Source: an uncultured Peptoniphilaceae bacterium
GTDB taxonomy: Bacteria; Bacillota; Clostridia; Tissierellales; Peptoniphilaceae
DNA: 64,000 nt
Direction: 5' to 3'
Assembly (NCBI GenBank): GCA_943912255.1
Contig: CALTTP010000004.1
Coordinates: 62,001 to 126,000, forward strand
Part shown: positions 8,220-16,970 of the stretch, piece by piece
How the letters are laid out: the number at the start of each line of letters is the position of its first letter
How positions within the stretch are numbered: the stretch's first letter is position 1
Made by a program: the position numbers and the translations under genes
Notes under the pieces: model-generated
Told to the model about the DNA's origin: nothing
Database searches by the model: none
The model's input: only the letters and a program-made list of their open reading frames with translations

Positions 8220-8365
8220 ATTGTATCTCCGACTAAATAGATATTGGTATCTTCGTCTTTCTTTTTACTTTTTTCAAATTCTCCAATTCCAACAATAACT
8301 ACCTTGAAAAGTATTGGAATAGCCAATAAAATAAGTATTATCCATTTTATATTCTTCTTTTTCAT
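7721..8365 (-). CDS. membrane-anchored extracellular protein (copy 2)
   Basis: A 214-residue paralogue of the 6137 product. The transmembrane helix and the first 20 or so extracellular residues differ at many positions, while the remainder is identical except for one residue. GGAG precedes the ATG at 8365. It is the most upstream gene of the leftward cluster, so the main promoter probably lies in 8366-8450. I saw no convincing -35/-10 pair there. The function is unknown, as for the other copy. Confidence 0.6.
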   Translation of the reverse strand: MKKKNIKWIILILLAIPILFKVVIVGIGEFEKSKKKDEDTNIYLVGDTIKNDIFQMTIDKIVVSKTPEDIVGIKEYFESHEKVIDYNKHLKKNIPIEVSDDGVLENDVSYLKLYLTGENIGGDPVEGINLGSSLIGGGEPITGTILFSDKVAGKNMEFNNHTFKKGEKKEVVTSFVVWDKDLEQFKDSLYWRVDFPKGKAEKEPLARNIQITFD

Positions 8366-8587
8366 ATAATTCTCCATTTAATAATTAATTCTTGACGGAT
8401 TTGTTGGTTATTTGTTATTAAATAGTCCTACAACCATATTACCAAATAAATCATATTCTTTCTATCTAAAAACAAGATTTAACATTAATTTAAGGTGTCC
8501 TAATATGAATCTTTTACATTTTTTAAGATTTTCCTCATTTTGTATATCCAATAGATTAACTCCACTTAACCTTTTCCCATTAAAAAA

Positions 8588-8614
8588 CCTTGGAATGGCT
8601 CTTCCACTCCAAGG
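8588..8614 (-). terminator. rho-independent terminator after the molbindin gene
   Basis: On the minus strand CCTTGGAGTGG pairs with CCATTCCAAGG (11 bp, one mismatch) around AAGAG, followed by TTTTTTA. The region 8366-8587 otherwise holds no gene that I can see. Confidence 0.8.
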
Positions 8615-8620
8615 CTTTGT

Positions 8621-8833
8621 CTATTCGTCTATTCCCACCATTACAGATGTTGCTTTTATTACTGCATAGGCTGTCTTACCTACTTCCAGTTCCAATTCTT
8701 TGATGGCATTCATGGAGATTGTAGAAGAGATGGTGTTTCCTCCTCCAATGTCTATCTTTACAATTCCATTAACTGCTCCTTCTTGTATGTCTACTATTTT
8801 TCCCTTTAATTGATTTCTTGCTGATAGTTTCAT
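8621..8833 (-). CDS. molbindin, single Mop domain (molybdate/tungstate-binding protein)
   Basis: A 70-residue single Mop (TOBE) domain. It begins KLSARNQLKGKIVDIQEGAVNG, the Mop signature, and ends in AYAVIKATSVMVGI, the second half of the beta barrel. Such proteins oligomerise and bind molybdate or tungstate oxyanions in the cytoplasm for storage or homeostasis. The organism needs Mo or W for the formate dehydrogenase at 32039-34780, which fits. It lies 9 nt after xthA and is probably cotranscribed with it. Confidence 0.85.
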   Translation of the reverse strand: MKLSARNQLKGKIVDIQEGAVNGIVKIDIGGGNTISSTISMNAIKELELEVGKTAYAVIKATSVMVGIDE

Positions 8834-8842
8834 TTAATCCTC

Positions 8843-9601
8843 CTAAAATTTTATTTCTAATTGAACGGGACAATGGTCCGACCCAAGGACTTCGTCTAAT
8901 ATATCGGCGTCGACTAAGTTTTCTTCAAGTCTATTGGAGACTAGGAAGTAGTCAATTCTCCAGCCAATGTTTCTGTCCCTTGACTTTCTAAAGTAACTCC
9001 ACCAACTGTATCTGTCTGTAGCGTCAGGATAGAAGTATCTAAAGGTGTCTATGAACCCGGAGTCCAGTAGTTTTGTCATCATTTCTCTTTCCTCGTCGGT
9101 AAATCCAGCGTTTCTCCTATTGGTGTCTGGGTTTTTTAAGTCAATCTCCTTATGGGCTACATTTAGGTCTCCACATAGGATTACAGGTTTGATGCTATCT
9201 AGTTCTAGAAGATACTTTCTAAAGAGGTTTTCCCACACTTCTGTTCTATACTCCAATCTTTCCAGGCCTCTTTTAGAGTTTGGTGTGTAGCAGTTAACAA
9301 GGTAAAAGTCGTCAAATTCACAGGTTATAACTCTTCCTTCGTCGTCATGCTCTGGCATTCCTATTCCAAAGGTCACTTCTTTTGGTTCTATCTTGGTTAT
9401 TACAGCTGTTCCTGAATATCCGGGTCTTTCTGCACTATTTATAAAGATGTACTTGTTGGGAAATTCAAAGGTCCATTGGTCTTCCTTCATTTTTATTTCC
9501 TGTAGGCAGAGTATATCTGCGTCAATACTATCAAAAAAGTCCATAAAGCCTTTTTTCATCGCTGCTCTTAGACCGTTAACATTCCATGATACTAGTTTCA
9601 T
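8843..9601 (-). CDS. xthA: exodeoxyribonuclease III / AP endonuclease
   Basis: A 252-residue member of the endonuclease/exonuclease/phosphatase superfamily with all the ExoIII motifs: LVSWNVNGLRA at the start, LQEIKMKE near residue 35, GYSGTAV near residue 61, CGDLNVAHKEIDL near residue 145, and the catalytic GSDHCPVQLEI at the end. It repairs abasic sites and acts 3' to 5' on double-stranded DNA. The length matches the family. A GAGG-type site precedes the ATG. Confidence 0.95.
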   Translation of the reverse strand: MKLVSWNVNGLRAAMKKGFMDFFDSIDADILCLQEIKMKEDQWTFEFPNKYIFINSAERPGYSGTAVITKIEPKEVTFGIGMPEHDDEGRVITCEFDDFYLVNCYTPNSKRGLERLEYRTEVWENLFRKYLLELDSIKPVILCGDLNVAHKEIDLKNPDTNRRNAGFTDEEREMMTKLLDSGFIDTFRYFYPDATDRYSWWSYFRKSRDRNIGWRIDYFLVSNRLEENLVDADILDEVLGSDHCPVQLEIKF

Positions 9602-9826
9602 TTTTCCTCCTAATAATAAATCCTTGACAAAGCACCAACGCTTATTATTTTCCTTCCTTATATATAGAGTAAAATGATGTATGCTTTTACTCTAGGTTGA
9701 AGGTTTGCATCTGGCGATTGTCATTAGTCGCTCTATTTATTATACCCTATTGTAATGATTTCAAAAATAACATTTTTATTTTTACAAAAATTTCGTTGTT
9801 TTAAAGCTTATAAATTAGGGCATACA

Positions 9827-9835
9827 TGTTATAAT
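9827..9835 (+). promoter_or_regulatory. extended -10 promoter of the M16C peptidase gene
   Basis: TGTTATAAT is a perfect extended -10 element 23 nt before the ATG at 9859. The -35 region (9807-9812) is weak, as is usual for extended -10 promoters. The rest of 9602-9826 shows no gene. Confidence 0.6.
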
Positions 9836-9858
9836 GTACTAAAGAAAGGGAGGTATTT

Positions 9859-12762
9859 ATGAATATAAATGGATTTAAATTGATATCTGAAGAGTTTATC
9901 GAGGATATTTCATCCAATGTAAAGATTTTTCAACATAAAAAGACCAACGCTCGTTTAATGGCCGTTGAAAATGATGATGACAATAAAGTTTTTGGAATTG
10001 GGTTTAGGACTCCTCCTCACAATTCTACTGGTGTGGCTCATATTTTGGAGCACTGTGTGCTAAATGGTTCTAGGAAGTTTAAGACTAGGGAACCTTTTAT
10101 GGACTTGTTAAAGTCTTCTATGCAAACCTTTTTAAATGCTATGACTTTTTCCGACAAGACCATCTACCCTATTGCCAGCAGAAATGACAAGGACTTTCAC
10201 AATTTGATGGATGTGTATCTAGATGCTGTCTTCTTTCCTGCTGTTAGGACAAAGAAGGAGATTTTCTTGCAGGAGGGTTGGCATTATGAACTAAAGAACC
10301 CTGAGGATAAGTTAAGTTACAAGGGTGTTGTTTACAACGAGATGAAAGGCTCTTACTCTTCTAAGGACACTATAATGTATCAGGAGTTTGCCAAGGGACT
10401 TTTCCCCGACTCCATCTATGGAAATGAGTCTGGTGGGTACCCTTATGCTATTCCTGAATTGTCCTATGAGGAATTTGTAGGTTTTTATGACAAGTTGTAT
10501 CATCCTTCTAACTCCTTTATCTTCCTCTATGGAAACATGGATTTAGAAGAGCAGTTAAGATTCATTGACCAAGAGTATTTAAGCAAGTTTGAGGCTGATA
10601 AAATAGACTCTGAAATTGCAGTTCAACCAGACTTTGACAGTCCTAAGGAGTTTAATGTGGAATACTCCATTTCTTCTGAAGAAGACCCTGAAAACAAGGA
10701 TATTTTAATCTATGGTGTTAGAACTGGGTTTAAATATAATCCTGTAGATGCTATAGTAAATTCAATTGTAAGAAGTACTCTTTTTGAAAATGACGGTTCT
10801 CCTTTAAAGTTAGCTCTTCTTGAAGCCGGCATTGGTGAGGATATTGATGGCCTTTACACCGACGGTATGGAAATGGGTTTAGGTCTTGTGGCTATTAACA
10901 CTTCTAAGGAAAAGAGAGATGAGTTTAAGGATATCATTGAAAATCAACTGAAATTGATTGTAAAAGAAAAGATTGACACCGAAAAAATTGAAGCTGCTAT
11001 AAATAAAATCGAATACGATATTAGAGAGGCTTCAAATTTTCCAACTAAGGGGATAATTTACTTTATTTCTGCCCTTGATACTTGGCTATACGACAAGGAT
11101 CCTACTTTGAACTTCAAGTTTGAAAAAGTTCTTACAGAAGTTAGGGAAAAGATTGACACTGATTATTTTGAAAAATTTATCGAAGAAAATATTTTAAACA
11201 ATCCTAATAAGGTAATCATTTCACTAGAGGCAAATCCTGGAAAGAACTTTGAACTGGACAAAAAGGTGGATGAAAAGCTTCAAGCCTATAAGGACAATTT
11301 GTCTAAAGAAGAGCTGGATAAACTTCTGGAAGAGAATAAGAGATTGGAAGCTTTCCAAAACCGTGAGGATACTGAGGAAGAAAAAGCCACAATTCCTAAG
11401 TTAAAGTTGGAGGATATCGACAGAAAAGTCCTGGAAATCCCAACTGAGGAATTTAAGGAAAATAACTATACTGTGTTATTCCACGATTTATTTACTGGAA
11501 AGATAAACTATATCACCCTATGTTTTGATTTGTCTTGGGTTAAAGAGGAAGATGTTCAATATGTCGCCCTTCTTTCAGACCTTTTGACTAAGGTGGACAC
11601 TATAAACCATTCCTATAGGGATATGGAGACTAAGATATACCTACAAACTGGTGGAATCAACACCACTATTTCAACTATTTCAGACTACAAGAACCCAGGT
11701 AACTACTATAAGAAATTTATGGTTTCTTCAAAGGCCATCGGCGAAAAGTCAAAAAATATGTTTGAACTGATTGGAGATGTGCTATTAAATAGTAAGTTTG
11801 ATGATAAAAATAGATTGAAGGAAGTCTTATCTCAAATCAAGATAAATCTTGAAAATCAAATTCTTCAAGCCGGTCATAGTATTGCTATTTTAAGGTCTTT
11901 GTCCTATCAAAATCAAAAGGAAAAGTTCAATGACTATATCAGTGGCGTTTCCTATTATGACTTTATCAATGAGTTGAACAAGGACTTCGACTCTCGTTTT
12001 GAAGCTTTGAAGGAAAAAATGGAAGAGATTAGAGAAAAAGTCTTCAATTCCAATAACTTAATCTTCAATGTCACTACAGATAAAGATGAATATAAGAGGG
12101 TTCTAGAGGAAGGAAAGGGCCTAATTGAAAAGTTTAATTCAAAGACTCAGGATAAATCGGACTTGGTCTTTGATCTAGAAAAGAAAAACGAGGGTATAAC
12201 TTCATCTTCCAATGTAAACTACGTGGCTAAAACCTACTCCTTCAAACCAGATGAGTTCCACTTCGACGGCTCTATGCTTGTAATTTCCTCTATGTTGACC
12301 TTAACCTACATCTACAATAATATTAGGGCTCAAGGGGGAGCTTATGGTTGTGGAATGTCAATCAATGAAGCAGGAAATATTCACATGTATTCCTATAGGG
12401 ACCCAAATGTTAAAAACACGGTAAAGGTGTATGACTCCGTTGGAGAATATTTAAGAAATTTAAAGCTTCCAAAGGAAGAACTTGTAAACTTTATCATAGG
12501 TTCATTGACCAAATTTGACCCTCCTCTAACCAATATGCAAAAGGGAAATGTCGCCCTTACCATGTATATCTCTGGAAAGACCGTAGAGGACTTAAATAGG
12601 AATTTGAATGAGGCTTTAGATACCAAAGTAGAAGACTTTGATGACGTTGCCGACTTGATCGATAGAGCAATGAAAGAAAATTATCTTGCCACTATAGGTA
12701 ACAATGAAAAGATAAAAGAAGACGAAGACGTTTTTAGTGAAATTCGTCCACTAAATAAATAG
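9859..12762 (+). CDS. M16C family zinc metallopeptidase (presequence protease-like)
   Basis: A 967-residue cytosolic peptidase. The inverted zinc motif HILEH is at residues 61-65, with the third ligand expected in VVYNEMKGSY near residue 155. The C-terminal half carries the inactive M16 lobe and the RAQGGAYGCG loop typical of the PreP/insulinase M16C group. There is no signal peptide. It degrades peptides enclosed within a two-lobed chamber. GGGAGG lies 8 nt before the ATG. It is flanked by terminators and forms a single-gene unit. Confidence 0.9.
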   Translation: MNINGFKLISEEFIEDISSNVKIFQHKKTNARLMAVENDDDNKVFGIGFRTPPHNSTGVAHILEHCVLNGSRKFKTREPFMDLLKSSMQTFLNAMTFSDKTIYPIASRNDKDFHNLMDVYLDAVFFPAVRTKKEIFLQEGWHYELKNPEDKLSYKGVVYNEMKGSYSSKDTIMYQEFAKGLFPDSIYGNESGGYPYAIPELSYEEFVGFYDKLYHPSNSFIFLYGNMDLEEQLRFIDQEYLSKFEADKIDSEIAVQPDFDSPKEFNVEYSISSEEDPENKDILIYGVRTGFKYNPVDAIVNSIVRSTLFENDGSPLKLALLEAGIGEDIDGLYTDGMEMGLGLVAINTSKEKRDEFKDIIENQLKLIVKEKIDTEKIEAAINKIEYDIREASNFPTKGIIYFISALDTWLYDKDPTLNFKFEKVLTEVREKIDTDYFEKFIEENILNNPNKVIISLEANPGKNFELDKKVDEKLQAYKDNLSKEELDKLLEENKRLEAFQNREDTEEEKATIPKLKLEDIDRKVLEIPTEEFKENNYTVLFHDLFTGKINYITLCFDLSWVKEEDVQYVALLSDLLTKVDTINHSYRDMETKIYLQTGGINTTISTISDYKNPGNYYKKFMVSSKAIGEKSKNMFELIGDVLLNSKFDDKNRLKEVLSQIKINLENQILQAGHSIAILRSLSYQNQKEKFNDYISGVSYYDFINELNKDFDSRFEALKEKMEEIREKVFNSNNLIFNVTTDKDEYKRVLEEGKGLIEKFNSKTQDKSDLVFDLEKKNEGITSSSNVNYVAKTYSFKPDEFHFDGSMLVISSMLTLTYIYNNIRAQGGAYGCGMSINEAGNIHMYSYRDPNVKNTVKVYDSVGEYLRNLKLPKEELVNFIIGSLTKFDPPLTNMQKGNVALTMYISGKTVEDLNRNLNEALDTKVEDFDDVADLIDRAMKENYLATIGNNEKIKEDEDVFSEIRPLNK

Positions 12763-12773
12763 TAATATTTTAA

Positions 12774-12802
12774 AGAGGTGCTAGGATTTCCCTAACACCT
12801 CT
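12774..12802. terminator. bidirectional terminator
   Basis: AGAGGTG pairs with CACCTCT, with an inner TAGG/CCTA extension. It is followed by a short T-run on the plus strand and preceded by an A-rich stretch. It ends the M16C peptidase gene and probably the opposing gene at 12819. Confidence 0.75.
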
Positions 12803-12818
12803 CATTTTTATAGAAAAC

Positions 12819-13019
12819 TTAGATTAAAAAGGCAATTTCGCTAAGTACCCCCTCTAAAAATGCGGCTATAGCGAAAATCAATATATATAAACCAATTTTG
12901 CTATAATCCTTTTCTTTAAGTTTCACTCCTACTTTTCTTGCATTGAAAAATGTTACAGCTAAAAATACAATACTCAATACAAAACAGAATCCTGAAATTA
13001 CAGTGGGTCTAATATGCAT
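12819..13019 (-). CDS. small two-helix membrane protein, unknown
   Basis: A 66-residue protein with two hydrophobic helices (about residues 8-26 and 42-63) joined by a basic loop with NARKVGVKLKEKDYSK. I chose the ATG at 13019 because GAGGTGG lies just upstream; this gives an 11-nt overlap with the end of the preceding gene and so probable translational coupling. I do not recognise the family. The cassette context (secreted protein first, then two small membrane proteins) suggests an immunity or accessory role, which is inference. Confidence 0.5.
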   Translation of the reverse strand: MHIRPTVISGFCFVLSIVFLAVTFFNARKVGVKLKEKDYSKIGLYILIFAIAAFLEGVLSEIAFLI

Positions 13020-13299
13020 AGTCCACCTCATTATCTATATTCTCAAAGTATACATTACTAGATATAGGTTTAAACTTATCATAATGTTCTCTTCGCAATT
13101 TTCCTTTATAAGTGTTAATACATGTTCCAAGGGCGAGAAAAAGGACTATTAATAACAAGTTGAATCCTAGTCTTTTAAATTCTCTATTGTATAGTTGTAA
13201 ATTTATTTCTCTTATTCCATCCATAAGAGCAAACACCAAAATAAACCCAGACATTTCAACAACTGAGAGAAGTCCCATTGTTATTAGATATTTTGTCAT
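13009..13299 (-). CDS. small two-helix membrane protein, unknown
   Basis: A 96-residue protein with hydrophobic helices at about residues 5-27 and 46-64 and a basic segment YKGKLRREHYDKFK after the second. An in-frame extension upstream to 13359 exists, but the ATG at 13299 has AGGTG about 5 nt upstream and begins 8 nt after the stop of the secreted-protein gene. No family recognised. It probably belongs to one operon with its two neighbours. Confidence 0.5.
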   Translation of the reverse strand: MTKYLITMGLLSVVEMSGFILVFALMDGIREINLQLYNREFKRLGFNLLLIVLFLALGTCINTYKGKLRREHYDKFKPISSNVYFENIDNEVDYAY

Positions 13300-13307
13300 A
13301 AATTCAC

Positions 13308-13973
13308 CTATCCTATTATTGCCCCACCTGTAATTATTGAAAAGCCTGTAGTTTTCCAAGTAAGTCTCATGTATTTTAGTTTAACACTACTTCTTCCTGT
13401 ATTTAAGGCTTTATTGATTAAGTTTAAACCATCAGTTGCCCACTTTATCATAACTTGTCTCTCATCTTCATTCGATTTTTTAAATGATTCAATAATCATA
13501 TCTATAGCTGTACCAACTTGTCCGTTGTTAAATAGCATTTTTACTACAACATTATTTAAAGCTCTTAATCCTTGGATAAGTTTGGTTTCACTTACTCTAC
13601 CTTGGTAATAATCTCGAACTAAAGTTTGAGCTTTCTTCATCTCTTGAAGCTGTGCACGAGTAAATGATTTAGTCTCTAAGGATTCACTTGGTATGCCTAC
13701 CATTCCCTGTCTGAGTGGATATAACATTTTACCGAGATAAGAATTTAGTAAGTCAATATCAAAGTTAGAGAATTCTATTTCATCATAATCCAATCCTATT
13801 TCTTCAGCTTGTTCTCGAGTAATATTAACTTCTTGCTTTTGTTCAATAGCTAGGCTATCATAACTAGTTTCAGCAGCAAAACTAATGTTATTAACCCCTA
13901 CTGTTGATAAAGTAATAGCCCCGACTAAAAATAAACTACTTGCTTTAATAAGCATATCTTTTTTATTAATCAA
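13308..13973 (-). CDS. secreted protein of unknown family with a hydrophobic C-terminus
   Basis: A 221-residue protein with a signal peptide (KKDMLIKASSLFLVGAITL, cleavage near SFAAE) and a mostly helical mature part of mixed charge. The last residues, SIITGGAIIG, form a glycine-rich hydrophobic tail. Helical segments around QLQEMKKAQTLVRDYYQG and NALNVVVKMLF-type stretches are amphipathic. It is the first gene of a three-gene cassette with two small membrane proteins. The pattern recalls secreted toxin or bacteriocin loci with immunity proteins, but I recognise no family and the role is open. Confidence 0.5.
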   Translation of the reverse strand: MINKKDMLIKASSLFLVGAITLSTVGVNNISFAAETSYDSLAIEQKQEVNITREQAEEIGLDYDEIEFSNFDIDLLNSYLGKMLYPLRQGMVGIPSESLETKSFTRAQLQEMKKAQTLVRDYYQGRVSETKLIQGLRALNNVVVKMLFNNGQVGTAIDMIIESFKKSNEDERQVMIKWATDGLNLINKALNTGRSSVKLKYMRLTWKTTGFSIITGGAIIG

Positions 13974-14118
13974 ATGTCTCCTTTTTAATTAATATTCATG
14001 CTCTTATTTGGCTTTATATTTTAATTACCCTATTAATTTCTCGTTAAACATTTTCATTAAATCCGTAAATACAAGCAGCTTAATTATTGAATTGTATAAA
14101 TAAAATTAGTTATATAGT

Positions 14119-15591
14119 TCATTCCTTCTCCTGTCTTAGCACTTTTACAAAGGACACCATTACCAAAATCATTATTACGGCAAAGGGGAATGCCACTGTG
14201 ATTGAGGCGGTTTGTAACATCTGTAGTCCTCCTGCTAGTAGCAACGCATAGGCTAAGGCGGATTGTATAACTCCCCAAATTATTTTTGTCCTATTGGATG
14301 GGTTTAAGTCTCCGTTTTCACTTAACATCCCCAGTACAAAGGTGGCTGAGTTGGCACTGGTGATAAAAAAGGTGTATAGCAAAACTATGGAGATAATGGA
14401 CATCAACATACCCAGTGGAAGCTGTTTGAAAATCACAAAAAGAGCTGTCTCTGTGGATTCCACTGCCTTTGCTGCTATTTTAGGGCCTTGGGCAATGGCT
14501 GTTGTTCCAAATATGGAAAACCACACAAAGGAGCCTAGGGCAGGGATTGTGGTAACTCCTGCAACGAATTCTCTTATGGTTCTTCCCTTTGAAATCCTAG
14601 CAATAAAAATTCCTACAAATGGTGCCCAAGCTATCCACCATGCCCAGTAAAATATCCTCCAACCGTTTAGCCAAGAGTTGTCTTGGAAAGGGTTAAGCCT
14701 TAAGCTTTCCCTTACGACTCCTGATATATAACTTCCCATGGTGTTGATTAGAGAGTTTAGAATTTGAATTTTTGGTCCAATGATGAATAGCAAAAGCATT
14801 ATTCCACCAGCAACAAGGATATTCAAGTTAGAAACTTTAGAAATTCCTTTTTCAATACCTGCAACAGCTGTCCAAACAAAAATAACTGTAAGGATGACTA
14901 TGGTCACAAGGGCAAAGATTTCATTGTTGGGAACTCCAAAGAGAAAGTTAATTCCTGAATTTATTTGTAAAACTCCAAGTCCAAGTGAAGTTGCAACGCC
15001 TGCTACAGTAGCAAAAATTGCAAGGATGTCTACTACTTTCCCAATAGGACCCTTAGCCTTTTCTTCCCCTACTAAGGGAATAAGCAAAGATGAAATCAAT
15101 CCAGGTTTATCTTTTCTAAACTGCATGTAGGCTAAAGGTAGTGCTATAATCGTATAGCTTGCCCAAGGGTGAATTCCCCAATGCATAAAGGAAGAGAAAA
15201 GTGCAAAGTTTGCTGCTTCTGGACTACCTGGAACAATGCCCATATCCGGTTTCATAAAATGTGATATCGGTTCTGAAACTCCATAAAACACTAGTCCTAT
15301 TCCCATTCCTGCCGAAAATAGCATTGCAAACCATGTTAAATTTGAGTATTCAGGCTTATCCGTGTCCTTTCCCAAAACTATCTTGCCATATTTACTAAAG
15401 GCCAAGGTAAACACAAATATTACAAAAGCAAACATAGCAAGTAAGTAAAACCAACCAAATTTTGTGGTTAAGAAGTTTAGCACTGCAGAACCAACTTCTC
15501 CAAAGCCCTTGGGGAATAGGATTCCAAAGAATGCTATAAGGGCTACTATTACCAAGGATATATAAAATACCATGTTTTTATTCTTTTTCAT
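14119..15591 (-). CDS. BCCT family betaine/carnitine/choline transporter
   Basis: A 490-residue transporter with twelve hydrophobic segments. It carries the BCCT signatures GMGIGLVFYGVSEP in helix 3 and WWIAWAPFVGIFIARISKGR around helices 8-9, with the tryptophan-rich substrate box. An upstream TTG at 15615 is possible, but the ATG at 15591 has GTGGGA at good spacing. It is the last gene of the component-B reductase operon, so the likely cargo is glycine betaine or a related quaternary amine used as a Stickland acceptor. The cargo is inferred. Confidence 0.9.
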   Translation of the reverse strand: MKKNKNMVFYISLVIVALIAFFGILFPKGFGEVGSAVLNFLTTKFGWFYLLAMFAFVIFVFTLAFSKYGKIVLGKDTDKPEYSNLTWFAMLFSAGMGIGLVFYGVSEPISHFMKPDMGIVPGSPEAANFALFSSFMHWGIHPWASYTIIALPLAYMQFRKDKPGLISSLLIPLVGEEKAKGPIGKVVDILAIFATVAGVATSLGLGVLQINSGINFLFGVPNNEIFALVTIVILTVIFVWTAVAGIEKGISKVSNLNILVAGGIMLLLFIIGPKIQILNSLINTMGSYISGVVRESLRLNPFQDNSWLNGWRIFYWAWWIAWAPFVGIFIARISKGRTIREFVAGVTTIPALGSFVWFSIFGTTAIAQGPKIAAKAVESTETALFVIFKQLPLGMLMSIISIVLLYTFFITSANSATFVLGMLSENGDLNPSNRTKIIWGVIQSALAYALLLAGGLQMLQTASITVAFPFAVIMILVMVSFVKVLRQEKE

Positions 15592-15627
15592 TTTTATCCC
15601 ACTTTCTTTCTTCAAGGTATGGATTTA

Positions 15628-15647
15628 AGGTGCTATTATTAGCACCT
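15628..15647 (-). terminator. hairpin between the reductase and transporter genes
   Basis: AGGTGCTA and TAGCACCT form a perfect 8-bp stem with a 4-nt loop. No strong T-run follows on the minus strand, so it may be a partial terminator or an mRNA-processing or stabilising hairpin setting lower transporter expression. Confidence 0.45.
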
Positions 15648-15654
15648 CTTCCCA

Positions 15655-16962
15655 TTACACTGTAAATACGGTCTGTTCCTTTACATCTTCTGTCAAGGCA
15701 TCTAAAGCACGTCTTACCAATTTATAACGTAATTTGTATTGATCTTGTTTTGAAATAGATGGATCTCCAAAAGGATATGGTATGGAGATGGTTGGAACTA
15801 TTTTGTTGGCTCCAACGGTCTTTGCTACTGGAACCAAGTTACATAGCATAACCACAGGAAAACCTGCCTTTTCAAATTCTTTTACCATTGTTGCACCGCA
15901 ACGTGTACAGGTTCCTCAGGTTGATACCATTAGAATTGCATCTACTTTGTCTTCCTGTAGTAGAGGTATCATCTCTTTTGCCATTCTACTAGCTTCTCCC
16001 TCAGTTGTTCCCGTACCTACTGTAGAGTAGAAATATGGATGTAAAGAACCATAAACTCCTTGCTTTAGCATATCTTTCATAACGTCAACAGGCATAATTA
16101 CATCAGGATCTGCATCTGCTGCAGCTGGGTCAAATCCTGCGTGAGTTGTTTTAAACACGCCAGCTTTTAAATCATCAATTTCAAAAATATCATATCGTCC
16201 CCATCTTGTGGCAGATGCGGATTGAATCCTGTCGGGATTGTCTACTGGAATTATACCTCCCGTTGTAGTAAGGGCAATCCTCGCTTTAGTAAGATCCTTA
16301 ATAGGCTTTGCAATTGGAACTCTCTCCTTCATCTCGATAGGAAGTTCTGTTTGGAAAGGCTCTCCATTTAGTTTACTTACTAACATTTCAACTCCCCTAA
16401 CTGCAGCAGTAACAGGTTCTTCAAGCCAAATTTGATGTCTTACCCTATGTCTGAAGAATCCCTCGTCTTCATATCCTCCAAGCTTTTCTCCTCTAAGCAG
16501 TTTATTTGCATAATCAGTCATTGCCTTTACGTCCTGTTTCATCTTACCAGCGGAGTTTCCCCCTGGAAATATTACTAGATGATTTCTAAACATTTCGACT
16601 CCAGGATTTTCTTCATGCATAGATGTTATAGTAGGTCTATGAAGTTGTTCTTCAACAGCCTTACAAACTCCTCCACAAGCAAATCCATATCTTCCAGCTT
16701 GAAATGCTGGTCCAGCTATAAGCAAATCAAAGTCTAGATTTTTTATTAAATCTATTATCTCGTTAAAGGCTTTTTCCTTATTTTCAGCTACATAGTTGTC
16801 TCCACAAATAATTGTATAAGAAACTTCTGCATCTTCTAAATTTTTATTTATAGCTAATCCTGGGCCTACTGCTCCTTCCACCAACTGAGGAGCTACTGAT
16901 GTCGTATCTTCGCCACCAAGTCCACCAAAAAATTGATTGATATAGTGAATTACCTTTTTCAT
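15655..16962 (-). CDS. glycine/sarcosine/betaine reductase component B selenoprotein subunit (GrdB/GrdF/GrdH family)
   Basis: A 435-residue selenoprotein. The frame is open except for TGA at 15916-15918 (residue 349), in the context STUGTCTRCGA, which is the selenocysteine signature of GrdB-type subunits. The N-terminus, with FFGGLGGEDTT, and the RYGFACGGVCKAV segment are also typical. The subunit binds the amine substrate and passes a carboxymethyl group to selenoprotein A. A hairpin with a GGU loop lies 18 nt past the UGA (15890-15902). The BCCT neighbour suggests betaine (GrdH) rather than glycine, but the subtype cannot be set by eye. AGGTGAG precedes the ATG. Confidence 0.93.
15890..15902 (-). 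promoter_or_regulatory. SECIS-like hairpin of the component B selenoprotein
   Basis: On the minus strand GTTGC-GGT-GCAAC forms a 5-bp stem with a GGU apical loop beginning 18 nt after the UGA, within the usual bacterial SECIS range. The same stem sequence occurs after the UGA of the formate dehydrogenase gene. Confidence 0.75.
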
Positions 16963-16970
16963 TTTCTCAC

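Noticed and set aside
13009..13359. Longer 116-residue version of the small membrane protein
   Set aside because: The extra N-terminal residues overlap the end of the secreted-protein gene in another frame, and a good RBS sits before the ATG at 13299.
15916..15918. Stop codon splitting the component B gene into two frames
   Set aside because: The context STUGTCTRCGA is the known selenocysteine site of the family and a SECIS-like hairpin follows, so the gene is intact.
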